Source: Dysosmobacter sp. Marseille-Q4140
Lineage (GTDB): Bacteria > Bacillota > Clostridia > Oscillospirales > Oscillospiraceae
Direction: 5' to 3'
Assembly (NCBI GenBank): GCA_018228705.1
Contig: CP073694.1
Coordinates: forward strand, 496,001-560,000
DNA length: 64,000 nucleotides
Positions 23,139 through 32,362 of this stretch are shown here, piece by piece. Position 1 is the first letter of the stretch. Every line of letters starts with the position of its first letter. The notes below the pieces were generated by a model that searched no databases, was not told the DNA's origin, and saw only the letters and a program-made list of their open reading frames with translations. A program made the translations under genes and the position numbers.

Positions 23139-26100
23139 ATGTTATCTCCCGGCCTTTATGAACAAGTTATCAATACCGCTCTGAACCGCGAGCTTTCGGA
23201 GATCCCCGACGCCCGCAAATCAGTTGCGCCTCTTGACAAGGCAGAGGCATCGAAAGTACTGGCGCAGTATCTGGCGGATGTGGTACAGAAGGGCCTGGAC
23301 AACGTACTGGACAACGGTGGAGACATCTCCACGCAGATTGGTCTCGCCAATAAGATCGTAGATCTCATTCAGAACACAACCCAAGAAGCTGACTTTGCCA
23401 CGCTGAGTGTTGAGCAGCGGGCAGAGCAGCTTCTTGCGCTTTTACGGGAGCAGGACCCCCGGCTGGCCGTAGGCAAAACGGCTGCCGACCTGATCCGGCC
23501 GGAAACCTCCATCGCCCAGAGCAGCCTGTTTACCGGGGCCATTCATGAGCCACAGATGTACACAGAGTTGAAAAAGGAGATTGTCTCCGCCGACCGCATC
23601 GATATGCTGGTGTCCTTCATCAAATGGAGCGGCCTGCGCCTCCTGATGGATGAGTTGAGGGAGTTTACCCAAAACGGAGGGGAGCTGCGGATCATCACTA
23701 CCTCCTACATGGGAGCTACCGACGTAAAGGCGATTGAGGAGCTCCGGGCACTACCGAACACCCGAATCAAGGTCAGTTACGACACCAAGCGCACCCGGCT
23801 CCATGCCAAGACCTACGTCTTTTACCGGGATACCGGCTTCACCACCGCCTATGTGGGCTCCTCCAACCTGTCCAACGCCGCCATCTCCAGCGGCCTGGAA
23901 TGGAATGTGAAGGTTACCCGCAGGGATCTGCCGGAGACCATCGACAAGATTGCCGCCACCTTCGAGAGCTACTGGAATTCCAGCGAGTTTGAGTATTACT
24001 CCGAGGATCAGAAGGAGCGGCTGGCCCGGGCACTAAAGGCGGAAAAATACTTCGATTCCAATAATGCCGAAGTCTACACCATGGACATCACTCCCTATTC
24101 CTACCAGCAGGAGATTCTGGACAAGCTGGAGGCGGAGCGTACTGTCCGAAGATATACTCGTAACTTGGTGGTAGCAGCCACCGGTACCGGAAAAACGGTG
24201 ATCTCTGCTTTGGACTATAAGTATTTTTGCAAGCAACACCCCGGCAAACCCTGCCGGCTGCTTTTCGTAGCCCATCGGGAGGAAATTCTGCGGCAGAGCC
24301 TGTATACCTTCCGAGCGGTTTTGAAGGACGCCAACTTCGGGGAGCTGTTTGTGGGCAGCTACCGGCCAGAGGGCATTGACCACCTGTTTCTTTCCATTCA
24401 GACCTTCAACTCCCAGGATTTCACCGCCAAGACTGCCCCGGATTTTTATGACTACATCGTTGTAGACGAGTTCCACCATGCGGCAGCGCCTACCTATCAG
24501 AAGCTACTGTCCTACTATCAGCCCCAAATTCTCCTGGGCCTGACTGCTACCCCGGAGCGTATGGACGGCAAAAGTGTACTGCCCTACTTCAACAACCGGA
24601 TTGCCGCGGAAATTCGTCTGCCGGAGGCCATTGACCGCAAGTTGCTGTGTCCCTTCCAGTATTTCGGTGTCACCGACACGGTGGATCTGAACACATTGAA
24701 GTGGAGCGCCGGCGGCTACGATAAGGGAGAACTTTCCAATCTATACACTCTCAGCGGAGCTGTGGCCAATCGCCGCGCCGATCTGGTGGTGTCCTCGCTC
24801 TTGAAGTATGTGACCGACATCGATGAGGTAAAGGGCCTGGGCTTCTGTGTTTCTATCGAGCATGCGGAGTTTATGTGTCACTATTTCAACGATCGCGGGA
24901 TTCTGTCCATCTTTCTAACTGGAAAATCCTCCGATGAGGAGAGAAAAGCCGCCAAAGGGCGGCTGGTGAGTGGCGAGATTCGTTTCATCTTCGTGGTGGA
25001 CATCTACAACGAGGGTGTTGACATTCCTGAGGTCAACACCGTGCTGTTCCTACGTCCCACCGAGTCCCTGACCATCTTCCTCCAGCAGCTGGGCCGTGGC
25101 CTGCGGCTTGCGGAGGATAAGGAGTGCCTGACGGTACTGGACTTCATCGGCCAGGCCAATAAGAAGTACAATTTCGAGGACAAGTTCGCCGCCCTGTTGT
25201 CTAACACCACTCGCAGCGTGACCCGAGAAATTAAAGACGGATTCGTTTCTGCACCTAAAGGGTGTTATATACAGTTGGAAAAGAAGGCCGCCAAGTATAT
25301 TCTGGACAACATTCGCGCCTCCTACGGCAATACTGCCGGGCTTGTGTCTCGGGTAGCCAGCTTTGCGGAAGATAGCGGTTTGGAACTGACCCTGGCAAAT
25401 TTCCTGGACTATTACCACTTGGACCCCAGGGCAATTTACAAGTTTTCTTCCTTCTCGCGGATCTGCGCCCGGGCGGATGTGATTGCAGGTTTTAGCGAAC
25501 CACTGGAGGAGGTGCTCACAAAAGCCCTTGGTCGGTTGGCCGTTGTGGACTCCCGACGCTGGATTCGTTTTTTGCTGGATCTGCTACCCCGTTTGGACAA
25601 TGTGGATTCCACGGCGCTAAGCGAGCTGGAACAGCGGATGCTCCAGATGTTCTATGTGACCGTCTGGGGTAAGACAGCAGAGAGTTGGGCATCCGATGAG
25701 GTGCTGGATAATCTGTATGCTCTATCGAACAGCCCGGTGCTGCTCAGCGAGCTTTTGGATCTGCTTCGCTACCGATACGAGCAGATCGATTTTATTGACG
25801 AGCCAGTAGAACTTGGCTTCGATTGTCCTTTGGATCTCCACTGCACCTACACCCGGGATCAGTTGCTGGTGGCGATGGATTTTCTGAAACCGGCGACGGT
25901 GCGCGAGGGAGTCAAGTGGTTGCCGGAAAAGCAACTGGATGTGTTCTTTGTGACACTGAATAAGGCAGATAAAGACTATTCGCCCACCACCATGTATCAC
26001 GATTATTCTATCAATGAAAACCTGTTCCACTGGCAAAGCCAGAGCACCACAGCGGCGGACTCTCCCACCGGCCAGCGGTATATCCATCACCAGAAGCGAG

Positions 26101-26294
26101 GGAGCAAGGTGCTGCTGTTTGTCCGGGAATTCAAGGCGGACCGGATCGCAGGAGGCGCAGCAGCCTATACCTTCCTGGGAACGGTAAATTATGTGAAGCA
26201 TGACGGGAGTAGGCCCATAAATATCACATGGAAACTGGACCGGCCTATCCCGGCGAAGTTTTTGAAGAAGACAAATAAATTGGTGGTGGGATAG
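23139..26294 (+). CDS. PLD nuclease-SF2 helicase-DUF3427 protein
   Basis: The product is 1051 aa. After a helical N-terminus (1-130) comes a phospholipase-D-type nuclease domain with LHAKTYVF (HxK near 224-226) then GSSNLS. A superfamily 2 helicase follows: AATGTGKTVIS near 344-354, DEFHH near 443-447, LTATPERMDG near 467-476 and LQQLGRGLR. The C-terminal ~330 residues correspond to DUF3427. Such proteins are thought to process nucleic acid in defence or repair. It is GC-rich, unlike hamAB before it, so it may have a separate history despite the 19-bp gap. The CoiA-like gene starts immediately after its stop. Confidence 0.87.
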   Translation: MLSPGLYEQVINTALNRELSEIPDARKSVAPLDKAEASKVLAQYLADVVQKGLDNVLDNGGDISTQIGLANKIVDLIQNTTQEADFATLSVEQRAEQLLALLREQDPRLAVGKTAADLIRPETSIAQSSLFTGAIHEPQMYTELKKEIVSADRIDMLVSFIKWSGLRLLMDELREFTQNGGELRIITTSYMGATDVKAIEELRALPNTRIKVSYDTKRTRLHAKTYVFYRDTGFTTAYVGSSNLSNAAISSGLEWNVKVTRRDLPETIDKIAATFESYWNSSEFEYYSEDQKERLARALKAEKYFDSNNAEVYTMDITPYSYQQEILDKLEAERTVRRYTRNLVVAATGTGKTVISALDYKYFCKQHPGKPCRLLFVAHREEILRQSLYTFRAVLKDANFGELFVGSYRPEGIDHLFLSIQTFNSQDFTAKTAPDFYDYIVVDEFHHAAAPTYQKLLSYYQPQILLGLTATPERMDGKSVLPYFNNRIAAEIRLPEAIDRKLLCPFQYFGVTDTVDLNTLKWSAGGYDKGELSNLYTLSGAVANRRADLVVSSLLKYVTDIDEVKGLGFCVSIEHAEFMCHYFNDRGILSIFLTGKSSDEERKAAKGRLVSGEIRFIFVVDIYNEGVDIPEVNTVLFLRPTESLTIFLQQLGRGLRLAEDKECLTVLDFIGQANKKYNFEDKFAALLSNTTRSVTREIKDGFVSAPKGCYIQLEKKAAKYILDNIRASYGNTAGLVSRVASFAEDSGLELTLANFLDYYHLDPRAIYKFSSFSRICARADVIAGFSEPLEEVLTKALGRLAVVDSRRWIRFLLDLLPRLDNVDSTALSELEQRMLQMFYVTVWGKTAESWASDEVLDNLYALSNSPVLLSELLDLLRYRYEQIDFIDEPVELGFDCPLDLHCTYTRDQLLVAMDFLKPATVREGVKWLPEKQLDVFFVTLNKADKDYSPTTMYHDYSINENLFHWQSQSTTAADSPTGQRYIHHQKRGSKVLLFVREFKADRIAGGAAAYTFLGTVNYVKHDGSRPINITWKLDRPIPAKFLKKTNKLVVG

Positions 26295-27320
26295 ATGATT
26301 AAAAGAAATCAACTGATTTATGCCATAAAAGATGGAGTGGCAACGAGTATCGAAAATGTCGAAAGTGGATTGAAATGTGGTTGTATATGTCCCTCCTGTG
26401 GTGAACCATTGGTTGCAAGGAAGGGGGCAAAGCGGATGCATCATTTTGCCCATTATTCTGGCCACAACTGTGAGTATGGATATGAAACATCACTCCACTT
26501 AGCAGCAAAGGAGATTTTATCAAAAGCAAATCGAATTATGTTGCCCGCAGTATATATTCAATTTCCCAATTCGCCAAAGGCTCCTGAACTCTATTGCGAA
26601 TCCAAAGAAATTGAAATTGAAAGAGTTGAATTAGAGAAACGCTTCCAAGATGTAATTCCAGATGTGGTCATATATGCTGGCGGAAAACAGCTATTTCTTG
26701 AAGTATATGTCACTCACGCCATCGATGATGTAAAGTTAAAGAAACTGAAAGAATCTGATATTTCCACTATTGAAATTGATTTAAGTCGAAAAGAACATTC
26801 AATTTCTCTGGAAGAGCTGCAAAATGTTTTGCTTGACGAAAGTGACGAAAAGAAGTGGGTGTATAACTCGGTAGCAAACAAATACTTGCAATATTTTTAT
26901 GCAGCCGCAGACCAAAGAGATATTATTTCACGTAGATTTGCACTCCATGTTGATAATTGCCCAATCGAAGCACGAACTTGGCATGGCAAGCCATATGCAA
27001 ATTATATTGACGATTGCCATGGTTGCAAGTATTGTATTTCATATCAATTCGAGGGCAGGATGCTCTGCTCCGGGAGAAAACGTGTTGCTACTGTAAAAGA
27101 TTTTCACATTTCAGAAGATGAGCGATTGAAAATAAGTGATAAAGAAATATTAGAGCGCAAAAGCAATTCTTTTACAAAGTACATTTGTCCTAATTGCGGC
27201 GGGAGATTGGTCGAGAGAAATGGACCATTTGGAACATTTTGGGGATGTAGTAATTATCCACATTGTAGATTTAAGGCATCTCCAGACCCCCAAACAGGTG
27301 AAATAAAATTTGGCTCATAA
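26295..27320 (+). CDS. CoiA-like nuclease with C-terminal zinc ribbon
   Basis: The product is 341 aa. The N-terminus has CGCICPSCGEPLVARKG (zinc ribbon) and MHHFAHYSGHNCEYG then ETSLHLAAKEIL, a typical CoiA-family signature. A nuclease-like core has Asp123 (IPDVVIYAGG) and Glu136 (LFLEVYV). A CxxC pair (CHGCKYC) lies near 240, and the tail (CPNCGGRLVERNGPFGTFWG then CSNYPHC) is a topoisomerase-type zinc ribbon. CoiA proteins are linked to DNA uptake, but the added zinc ribbon and position suggest a DNA-end-binding nuclease in this operon. The gene begins with no gap after the helicase. Confidence 0.78.
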   Translation: MIKRNQLIYAIKDGVATSIENVESGLKCGCICPSCGEPLVARKGAKRMHHFAHYSGHNCEYGYETSLHLAAKEILSKANRIMLPAVYIQFPNSPKAPELYCESKEIEIERVELEKRFQDVIPDVVIYAGGKQLFLEVYVTHAIDDVKLKKLKESDISTIEIDLSRKEHSISLEELQNVLLDESDEKKWVYNSVANKYLQYFYAAADQRDIISRRFALHVDNCPIEARTWHGKPYANYIDDCHGCKYCISYQFEGRMLCSGRKRVATVKDFHISEDERLKISDKEILERKSNSFTKYICPNCGGRLVERNGPFGTFWGCSNYPHCRFKASPDPQTGEIKFGS

Positions 27321-27349
27321 GATTTTAATATTCGACTATATGATTGGGT

Positions 27350-27745
27350 GTGAAGCATTTGGCTGTTGAAGTGGTCGCGGCCCTGATTTGGGACAACGAT
27401 AAATTTATGATCTGTCAACGTCCGGTCCATAAGAGCCGTGGCCTTCTCTGGGAGTTCGTTGGAGGCAAGGTAGAACCCGGAGAAACAAAAGAACAAGCTC
27501 TTATTCGGGAGTGTCGGGAGGAGCTGGCCATTACTCTGGATGTGGGCAATGCATTTATGGATGTGGTCCATGAATATCCGGATTTAACCGTCCATCTAAC
27601 GCTGTTTCATGCTAAGATCCAGGAAGGTATCCCTCAGAAACTGGAGCATAATGACATCCGTTGGATCACAGTGGATGAGATCGACCACTTTGAGTTCTGC
27701 CCAGCTGATGAGGAAATTCTGGAGAGCCTGAAGCAAACCTTTTAA
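27350..27745 (+). CDS. NUDIX hydrolase (MutT-like)
   Basis: The product is about 131 aa from GTG 27350; TTG 27344 is an alternative and the ribosome site is weak. The NUDIX box is complete: GGKVEPGETKEQALIRECRE then EL. It also has the MutT-like opening AVEVVAALIWDNDKFMICQR. Such enzymes hydrolyse nucleoside triphosphates to monophosphates plus pyrophosphate, often damaged or modified dNTPs. In this operon it lies between a nuclease and a glycosylase-like/MazG fusion, pointing to nucleotide-pool modification. Confidence 0.88.
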   Translation: MKHLAVEVVAALIWDNDKFMICQRPVHKSRGLLWEFVGGKVEPGETKEQALIRECREELAITLDVGNAFMDVVHEYPDLTVHLTLFHAKIQEGIPQKLEHNDIRWITVDEIDHFEFCPADEEILESLKQTF

Positions 27746-27762
27746 AAGGGGATAAACAATAT

Positions 27763-28776
27763 ATGAAAGCCGATTCTCTGTGCACCGCCTGTGAATCTGA
27801 ATTGGATCTGTCCTCTGCTTCGCTTAGCGCATCGTATTACTATGATTCACTTCCCCATTGCGTTATCGATTCCGTATTTTCCATCGGAGTAAAATACACA
27901 AGCACTCAAAATGTTGTGAAAAACTATTGTACTTATTATGGGTTGCGGGAATACAACACAAAACAAGACAACGATGGTGACACCCACACGATCTCGCAAT
28001 TGGTTGAACATATTGAGTCGATGGGAATTGAAAAAAGCGCCGATGTCGTTTTCAGGAACCATCAGCGCACATCATCTCGTAACGGAATTCTCAAGGTGGA
28101 CGCAGTACTTCGATTTGCCCGAATACTGCAAAAGTATGGAGTTGAGACACTGGCTGACATAACTGCAAAAGGGATCCCTTACAAAGCAGAGGAAGAAATA
28201 CTGCGAATCCCAGGGCAACGGAGCGGGTTATCCCTTCGATATTTCTATATGCTCTCGGGAGATGATTCACAAGCCAAACCCGATCGCCATGTGCTACGGT
28301 TTCTAAAAGAGCACACAGGGTGTGATTACACCATTCAGCAGGCACAGGATGTGCTTGGAAATACGGTGGAGCTTCTCAAAGGTAAGTATCCCCATTTGAC
28401 CGTGCGACTTCTGGATTATTCGATTTGGGACTATATGGCACATCGCCGGAAAAATAAAATGGCCAAGCAATACCATAAGCTTGTCCGTGATCGCATCCCA
28501 GAGATTATCGAAGCAGATGGAAAGACCTGCGTCTGTGAAACGCTCTCTGATAAGGAGTATTTGTGCTTGCTGGACCAAAAATTGAATGAGGAACTGGCTG
28601 AGTACCAGGAGAGCAAATCCCTTGAAGAACTGGCCGACCTTTTGGAGGTTATGCAGGCCGTAGTAAAAGCCAGAGGCTGTACAATGGAGCAGTTGGAATC
28701 GTTGCGGGCGGAGAAGGCCGCCAAGCGTGGCGACTTTGAGAAGAAACTTCTATTGAAAGAAGTTATTGAGAATTGA
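27763..28776 (+). CDS. HhH-glycosylase-like domain fused to MazG-like pyrophosphohydrolase
   Basis: The product is 337 aa; AAAAGGGG precedes the ATG. Residues 1-225 resemble a helix-hairpin-helix DNA glycosylase: FSIGVKYTSTQNVV, then AEEEILRIPGQRSGLSLRYF and KPDRHVLRFLKEH, where the Asp of KPDRHV matches the VDTHV-type catalytic Asp of EndoIII/MutY enzymes. Residues 235-337 (YHKLVRDRIPEIIEADGK, LNEELAEYQES, LEELADLLEVMQAVV) are a MazG-like all-alpha NTP pyrophosphohydrolase. The fusion would join base recognition in DNA with cleanup of the free nucleotide. It is the last gene of the run. The glycosylase assignment is moderate. Confidence 0.75.
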   Translation: MKADSLCTACESELDLSSASLSASYYYDSLPHCVIDSVFSIGVKYTSTQNVVKNYCTYYGLREYNTKQDNDGDTHTISQLVEHIESMGIEKSADVVFRNHQRTSSRNGILKVDAVLRFARILQKYGVETLADITAKGIPYKAEEEILRIPGQRSGLSLRYFYMLSGDDSQAKPDRHVLRFLKEHTGCDYTIQQAQDVLGNTVELLKGKYPHLTVRLLDYSIWDYMAHRRKNKMAKQYHKLVRDRIPEIIEADGKTCVCETLSDKEYLCLLDQKLNEELAEYQESKSLEELADLLEVMQAVVKARGCTMEQLESLRAEKAAKRGDFEKKLLLKEVIEN

Positions 28777-28943
28777 GGTGAACCCTATCAAAATCTTTTT
28801 GTAACATGTGTCGTTTTGGTGGAATCTCCCTTGGGCGCTTTTGTCGAATTGTGCAAAGAGAGGCGTTGGTGTTTAAAATTGAAAGGGTTGCGCCTTGTCT
28901 GCCTCTGCCGGCCTCCGCTTCCTAAAACACCTGAAAAAACAGA

Positions 28944-28982
28944 GAACTGCCATGGGGTAAGATTCTTTTCCCATGGCAGTTC
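28944..28982. terminator. 13-bp perfect hairpin between convergent operons
   Basis: GAACTGCCATGGG (28944-28956) pairs perfectly with CCCATGGCAGTTC (28970-28982), with a T-rich loop. It separates the defence operon from the minus-strand XRE gene. No gene is seen in 28777-29003. Confidence 0.75.
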
Positions 28983-29003
28983 CCATTTGGAAGCATATAG
29001 GGT

Positions 29004-29720
29004 TTACAGCTCAAAGTTCACAGCCGGGGCAAAGAAGGCGTTGCGTGCCTTGATCTCGCGTATATCCGCGTTGGTAATGGTGAGCTGACGGCGGATCCAT
29101 TCCTCATCATGCAGGGGCACCGAGGAGATGAGAGCCTTATTGGCCATGGGGAACCAGCCGGCAATCGACAGTGTGCAGAAAAAGCCGATCTGCGCTCTGA
29201 CAGGCTTGATAGTCCTCCGGAACTCAAGGATTGCAAGATCATCCGCGTGCACAGGGTTCACTGCCATAACCCGCACAAAGGAATCTGCCCGGCGCACCCG
29301 GCCGCTGTAACAGCTCCGGTATGAGTAGACATTCTCATCATCGGGGATCTCGGCAAAGATACGCGCCGTGCGTTCTCCCAGAAAGAGGGCGTTATAGGAG
29401 AGGTATGGCTTTCCTACATGGGCGGAGTTGAAATAGAGGTAGTAGCGCTCCATATGCTCCGCAGCTTCATCCTCCCCGGGCTTGAAAAGCCGCTCCACAT
29501 CCTGCGGTTCCGTTGTGTCCACCAGTGAGACCAGGCTCACCCCCAGCACCTGCGCAATTTCCGAGAGGGTGACAATGTCAATGGAGATCTCTCCCCGCTC
29601 GTACTTGGACACTGTGGACTTGCCCCGGCTGAGGGCCTCAGCAAAGCCGGTGAGCGTATAGCCCTGCTGGCGGCGCAGAAAACGGATCCGCGCTCCCACA
29701 GTTTTGCATATTTCCTCCAT
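29004..29720 (-). CDS. XRE regulator with C-terminal sensor domain
   Basis: The product is 238 aa; AGGTG lies before the ATG. Residues 10-66 are a helix-turn-helix (GYTLTGFAEALSRGKSTVSK then YERGEISIDIVTLSEIAQVL). The remaining 170 residues form an unassigned domain (YYLYFNSAHVGKPYLSYNAL...), likely ligand-sensing. It is divergent from the amidohydrolase-transporter operon and is its probable regulator. A perfect 17-bp inverted repeat lies between them. Confidence 0.85.
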   Translation of the reverse strand: MEEICKTVGARIRFLRRQQGYTLTGFAEALSRGKSTVSKYERGEISIDIVTLSEIAQVLGVSLVSLVDTTEPQDVERLFKPGEDEAAEHMERYYLYFNSAHVGKPYLSYNALFLGERTARIFAEIPDDENVYSYRSCYSGRVRRADSFVRVMAVNPVHADDLAILEFRRTIKPVRAQIGFFCTLSIAGWFPMANKALISSVPLHDEEWIRRQLTITNADIREIKARNAFFAPAVNFEL

Positions 29721-29804
29721 ATAGGCACCTCAATTCCACTTAAAAGAAACTTTTCTTCCGAATTTCCCAAAATCTGCGAAGTAAATAAACAAATATATTA
29801 TATC

Positions 29805-29841
29805 ACCGCCTATATTCCACTGCAAGTGGAATATAGGCGGT
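29805..29841. promoter_or_regulatory. Perfect 17-bp inverted repeat in the divergent promoter region
   Basis: ACCGCCTATATTCCACT (29805-29821) and AGTGGAATATAGGCGGT (29825-29841) are exact inverse copies around 3 nt. It lies about 30 bp upstream of the -35 of the amidohydrolase operon. A half-site-like ATTCCACTT occurs near 29732 just before the XRE gene. An operator for the XRE protein is likely; a hairpin terminator followed by T-rich TTTCTTTCCCTTT is the alternative. Confidence 0.6.
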
Positions 29842-29871
29842 TTCTTTCCCTTTATAAGACATAACCACAAT

Positions 29872-29900
29872 TTGTAAGCTTCTGCTGGCAGTGCTATACT
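29872..29900 (+). promoter_or_regulatory. Promoter of the amidohydrolase operon
   Basis: TTGTAA (29872-29877) and TATACT (29895-29900) are 17 bp apart, with the first ATG 40 bp downstream behind TAAGGAGG. Confidence 0.65.
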
Positions 29901-29940
29901 TTACCTATTTAAAGCAGAATAAACCAAGTAAGGAGGAAAC

Positions 29941-31134
29941 ATGATGACGATACTGCACAACTGCCGCCTTGTAAGCGCACTGACCGAGGACTATGACGGG
30001 GAATTTGCCGACGTTACCCTGGAAAACGGACGGATTGAAGGGATTTATCCTGTGGGACAGGCTCCGGCGCACCAGGGAGCGAAGACGCTGGATATCAAGG
30101 GCATGACGCTGCTGCCCGGCTTTTTTGACCTGCACGCACACCTGATGGTGGTTAATCAGGATTGGAACTACCTGATGCTGCGGCCGCAGAACCAATACCT
30201 GATGGACTGCGTGCGCTATGCCAAGGAGTATCTCCGCCTGGGCTTCACCACCATCCGCGACTGCGGCAACGACTACTATGCCAGCGTGGCCGTACGGGAC
30301 TATATTGCCGACGGCACCATCACCGGCAGCCGCGTCATCACATCCGGCAAAATTCTCTCCCCCACCACCAAGGGCAACTCCTCTTTCGGCACACTCTATA
30401 AAGAGGTGGACACCCCCAGTGAGATGATGAAGGTCTGCCGTGAGGAGATGGAAAACGGTGTGGACTTTATCAAATACATGTGTACCGGTGCCGTGCTGAA
30501 TCTGGGCGGTGAGCCGGGAGCCATGGTGACCACACCGGAGGAACTCTCCGCCATCGTCCGGGCAGCAGACAGCCTGGGCACCTACATTGCCGCCCACTGC
30601 CACGGCACCCGGGGCATCAACGAGGCGGTAAAAGCAGGCGTGTACACCATCGAGCACGCCTCGTATATGACCGAGGAGAGCGCGGAGCTCATGATCAAGT
30701 ACAAGACCGGAGGCATCATCCCCACCTTCTCCATGCCTTACACTCTGGTAAAAGACTACGCTGGCAATACCACTCAGGAGTTCATCGACAAATCCCGGGA
30801 CGCCATCGGCCACATGGCCGCCAGCGCAAAGCTGGGTGCCGAAGCAGGCGTGCGGGTGGGCTTCGGCACCGATCTGGATCTCAGGAATGCCCTGGAGCAC
30901 ACGGGCATCGAATTCCTCGCCCGGGCCGAGTTTGGCATTGATCCAGTGGAGATCCTCCGGGAGGCCACCATTGAGAGCGCAGCCATCGTTGGCATGGATG
31001 ATGTCTGCGGCACCATCAAGGCCGGAAAGCTGGCGGATCTTTGTGTATTCGACGGCAAGCCCGATGAGGACATGAACGTCATGAGTCACTACCCCGTATA
31101 TGTCTTCAAAGAAGGACGAATATTTCAGGACTAA
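29941..31134 (+). CDS. Metal-dependent amidohydrolase, paralogue 1
   Basis: The product is 397 aa and AAGGAGG precedes the ATG. It has the amidohydrolase metal site: HxH in FDLHAHL (about 65-67), a candidate carboxylated Lys in VDFIKYM near 178, His in AAHCHG near 220, His in TIEHASY near 240 and Asp in FGTDLD near 310. The C-terminal KAGKLADLCVFDGKPDED returns to the small beta sandwich. Related enzymes hydrolyse cyclic amides, imidazolonepropionate or dipeptides. The substrate is unknown. It is first in an operon with a paralogue and two transporters. Confidence 0.88.
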   Translation: MMTILHNCRLVSALTEDYDGEFADVTLENGRIEGIYPVGQAPAHQGAKTLDIKGMTLLPGFFDLHAHLMVVNQDWNYLMLRPQNQYLMDCVRYAKEYLRLGFTTIRDCGNDYYASVAVRDYIADGTITGSRVITSGKILSPTTKGNSSFGTLYKEVDTPSEMMKVCREEMENGVDFIKYMCTGAVLNLGGEPGAMVTTPEELSAIVRAADSLGTYIAAHCHGTRGINEAVKAGVYTIEHASYMTEESAELMIKYKTGGIIPTFSMPYTLVKDYAGNTTQEFIDKSRDAIGHMAASAKLGAEAGVRVGFGTDLDLRNALEHTGIEFLARAEFGIDPVEILREATIESAAIVGMDDVCGTIKAGKLADLCVFDGKPDEDMNVMSHYPVYVFKEGRIFQD

Positions 31135-31148
31135 ATAGGAGGCTGAAT

Positions 31149-32339
31149 ATGACAATTCTCAGAAACTGCAGGCTGATTGCCGATCTCACCGAGGGCTATG
31201 AGGGTGAGTACGGAGATATCGCCTATGAAAACGGAATCATTGAAGGAATCTATCCCGTGGGCAAAGCCCCGATGCCGGAGGGCGCGGAAGTACTGGACAT
31301 GAAGAATATGACGGTCCTGCCTGGGCTCTTCGATCTCCACATGCACGCGAATTTTGACAGAATGATCGTCGAACAGATTGCCATACGCACGCCGGAGCAG
31401 AGCCTGGTGGACGGCATCGACTATGTGCAGGACTACCTGCGCAACGGCTACACCTTCCTGCGGGACTGCGGCATCGCCTACTGGGGCGGGCGCTATATCC
31501 GGGAGGTCTTTGACCGGGGTCTGGCCATCGGGCCGCACTATATCTTCTCCGGTGCCTGCAACAGTCCCCGGGCTCCCGGAAATGCGCAGTTCGGCCCTGT
31601 CTACCGGGAGTTCGACGGTCCCCAGTACGCCCTGGAGGTCTGCCGGGACGACGTTGCCCACGGCGCCAGCTTCGTTAAGTACATGGTCACCGGTGCCATG
31701 ATGAACGAAGGGGGCGACCCTCAGGCAATGCTCTGCACCCGGGAGGAACTGCAGGCCATGGTGGACGGCGCCGCTGCCTGCGGCACCTATGTGGCCGCCC
31801 ACTGCCACGGCAAACCGGGTATTCTCGCCTGCATTGAAACCGGAGTTTACACCGTGGAACACAGCACCTATCTGGATGACGAGTGCATCGAGGCTTATCT
31901 GAAGGCCAACGGCAAAACCGTCATCATCCCCACGCTGGGCGTCATGCACGGAATTCTCACCGACCAAACCGGTGCTGTGCCGCAGTATATGAAAGACCGC
32001 ACCGGCAAGATCTTTGAAAACCTCTGCGTGAATCTGGCAAAGGCCTACCGGGCAGGCGTCCTGGTGGGCTGGGGCAGCGATGCCGACCGGACCAGCTTTG
32101 ACCGTTATCCGGGACTGGAGTTCATAGCCCGCAAGGCCCTGGGCCTGTCGAACATCGAGCTTCTGCGTCAGGCAACCGTCAACAGTGCCAAGATCGCAGG
32201 CGTGCTGGACAAAGCCGGCACGATCAAGGCCGGAAAGTGGGCCGACTTCTGCGTGGTGGACGGCAAGCCCGATGAGGACATCGATGTCATGACCAAGCTG
32301 CCGGCCCATGTCATTGTCGGCGGAAAACGCGCCGTGTAA
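31149..32339 (+). CDS. Metal-dependent amidohydrolase, paralogue 2
   Basis: The product is 396 aa, 14 bp after the first amidohydrolase, with AGGAGG before the ATG. It keeps the same metal-site order: FDLHMHA, FVKYMVTG, AAHCHGK, TVEHSTY and GWGSDAD, and the same KAGKWADFCVVDGKPDED tail. It is recognisably similar to paralogue 1 along its whole length, so the pair arose by duplication. Two related enzymes may act on consecutive or stereoisomeric substrates, or form a hetero-oligomer. Confidence 0.88.
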   Translation: MTILRNCRLIADLTEGYEGEYGDIAYENGIIEGIYPVGKAPMPEGAEVLDMKNMTVLPGLFDLHMHANFDRMIVEQIAIRTPEQSLVDGIDYVQDYLRNGYTFLRDCGIAYWGGRYIREVFDRGLAIGPHYIFSGACNSPRAPGNAQFGPVYREFDGPQYALEVCRDDVAHGASFVKYMVTGAMMNEGGDPQAMLCTREELQAMVDGAAACGTYVAAHCHGKPGILACIETGVYTVEHSTYLDDECIEAYLKANGKTVIIPTLGVMHGILTDQTGAVPQYMKDRTGKIFENLCVNLAKAYRAGVLVGWGSDADRTSFDRYPGLEFIARKALGLSNIELLRQATVNSAKIAGVLDKAGTIKAGKWADFCVVDGKPDEDIDVMTKLPAHVIVGGKRAV

Positions 32340-32362
32340 CGGCCGGTACAGGAGGGAATCAC

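Noticed and set aside
29905..32309. Minus-strand frames of 416 and 392 codons
   Set aside because: Antisense to the two amidohydrolases. Their mutual similarity only reflects that of the real genes.
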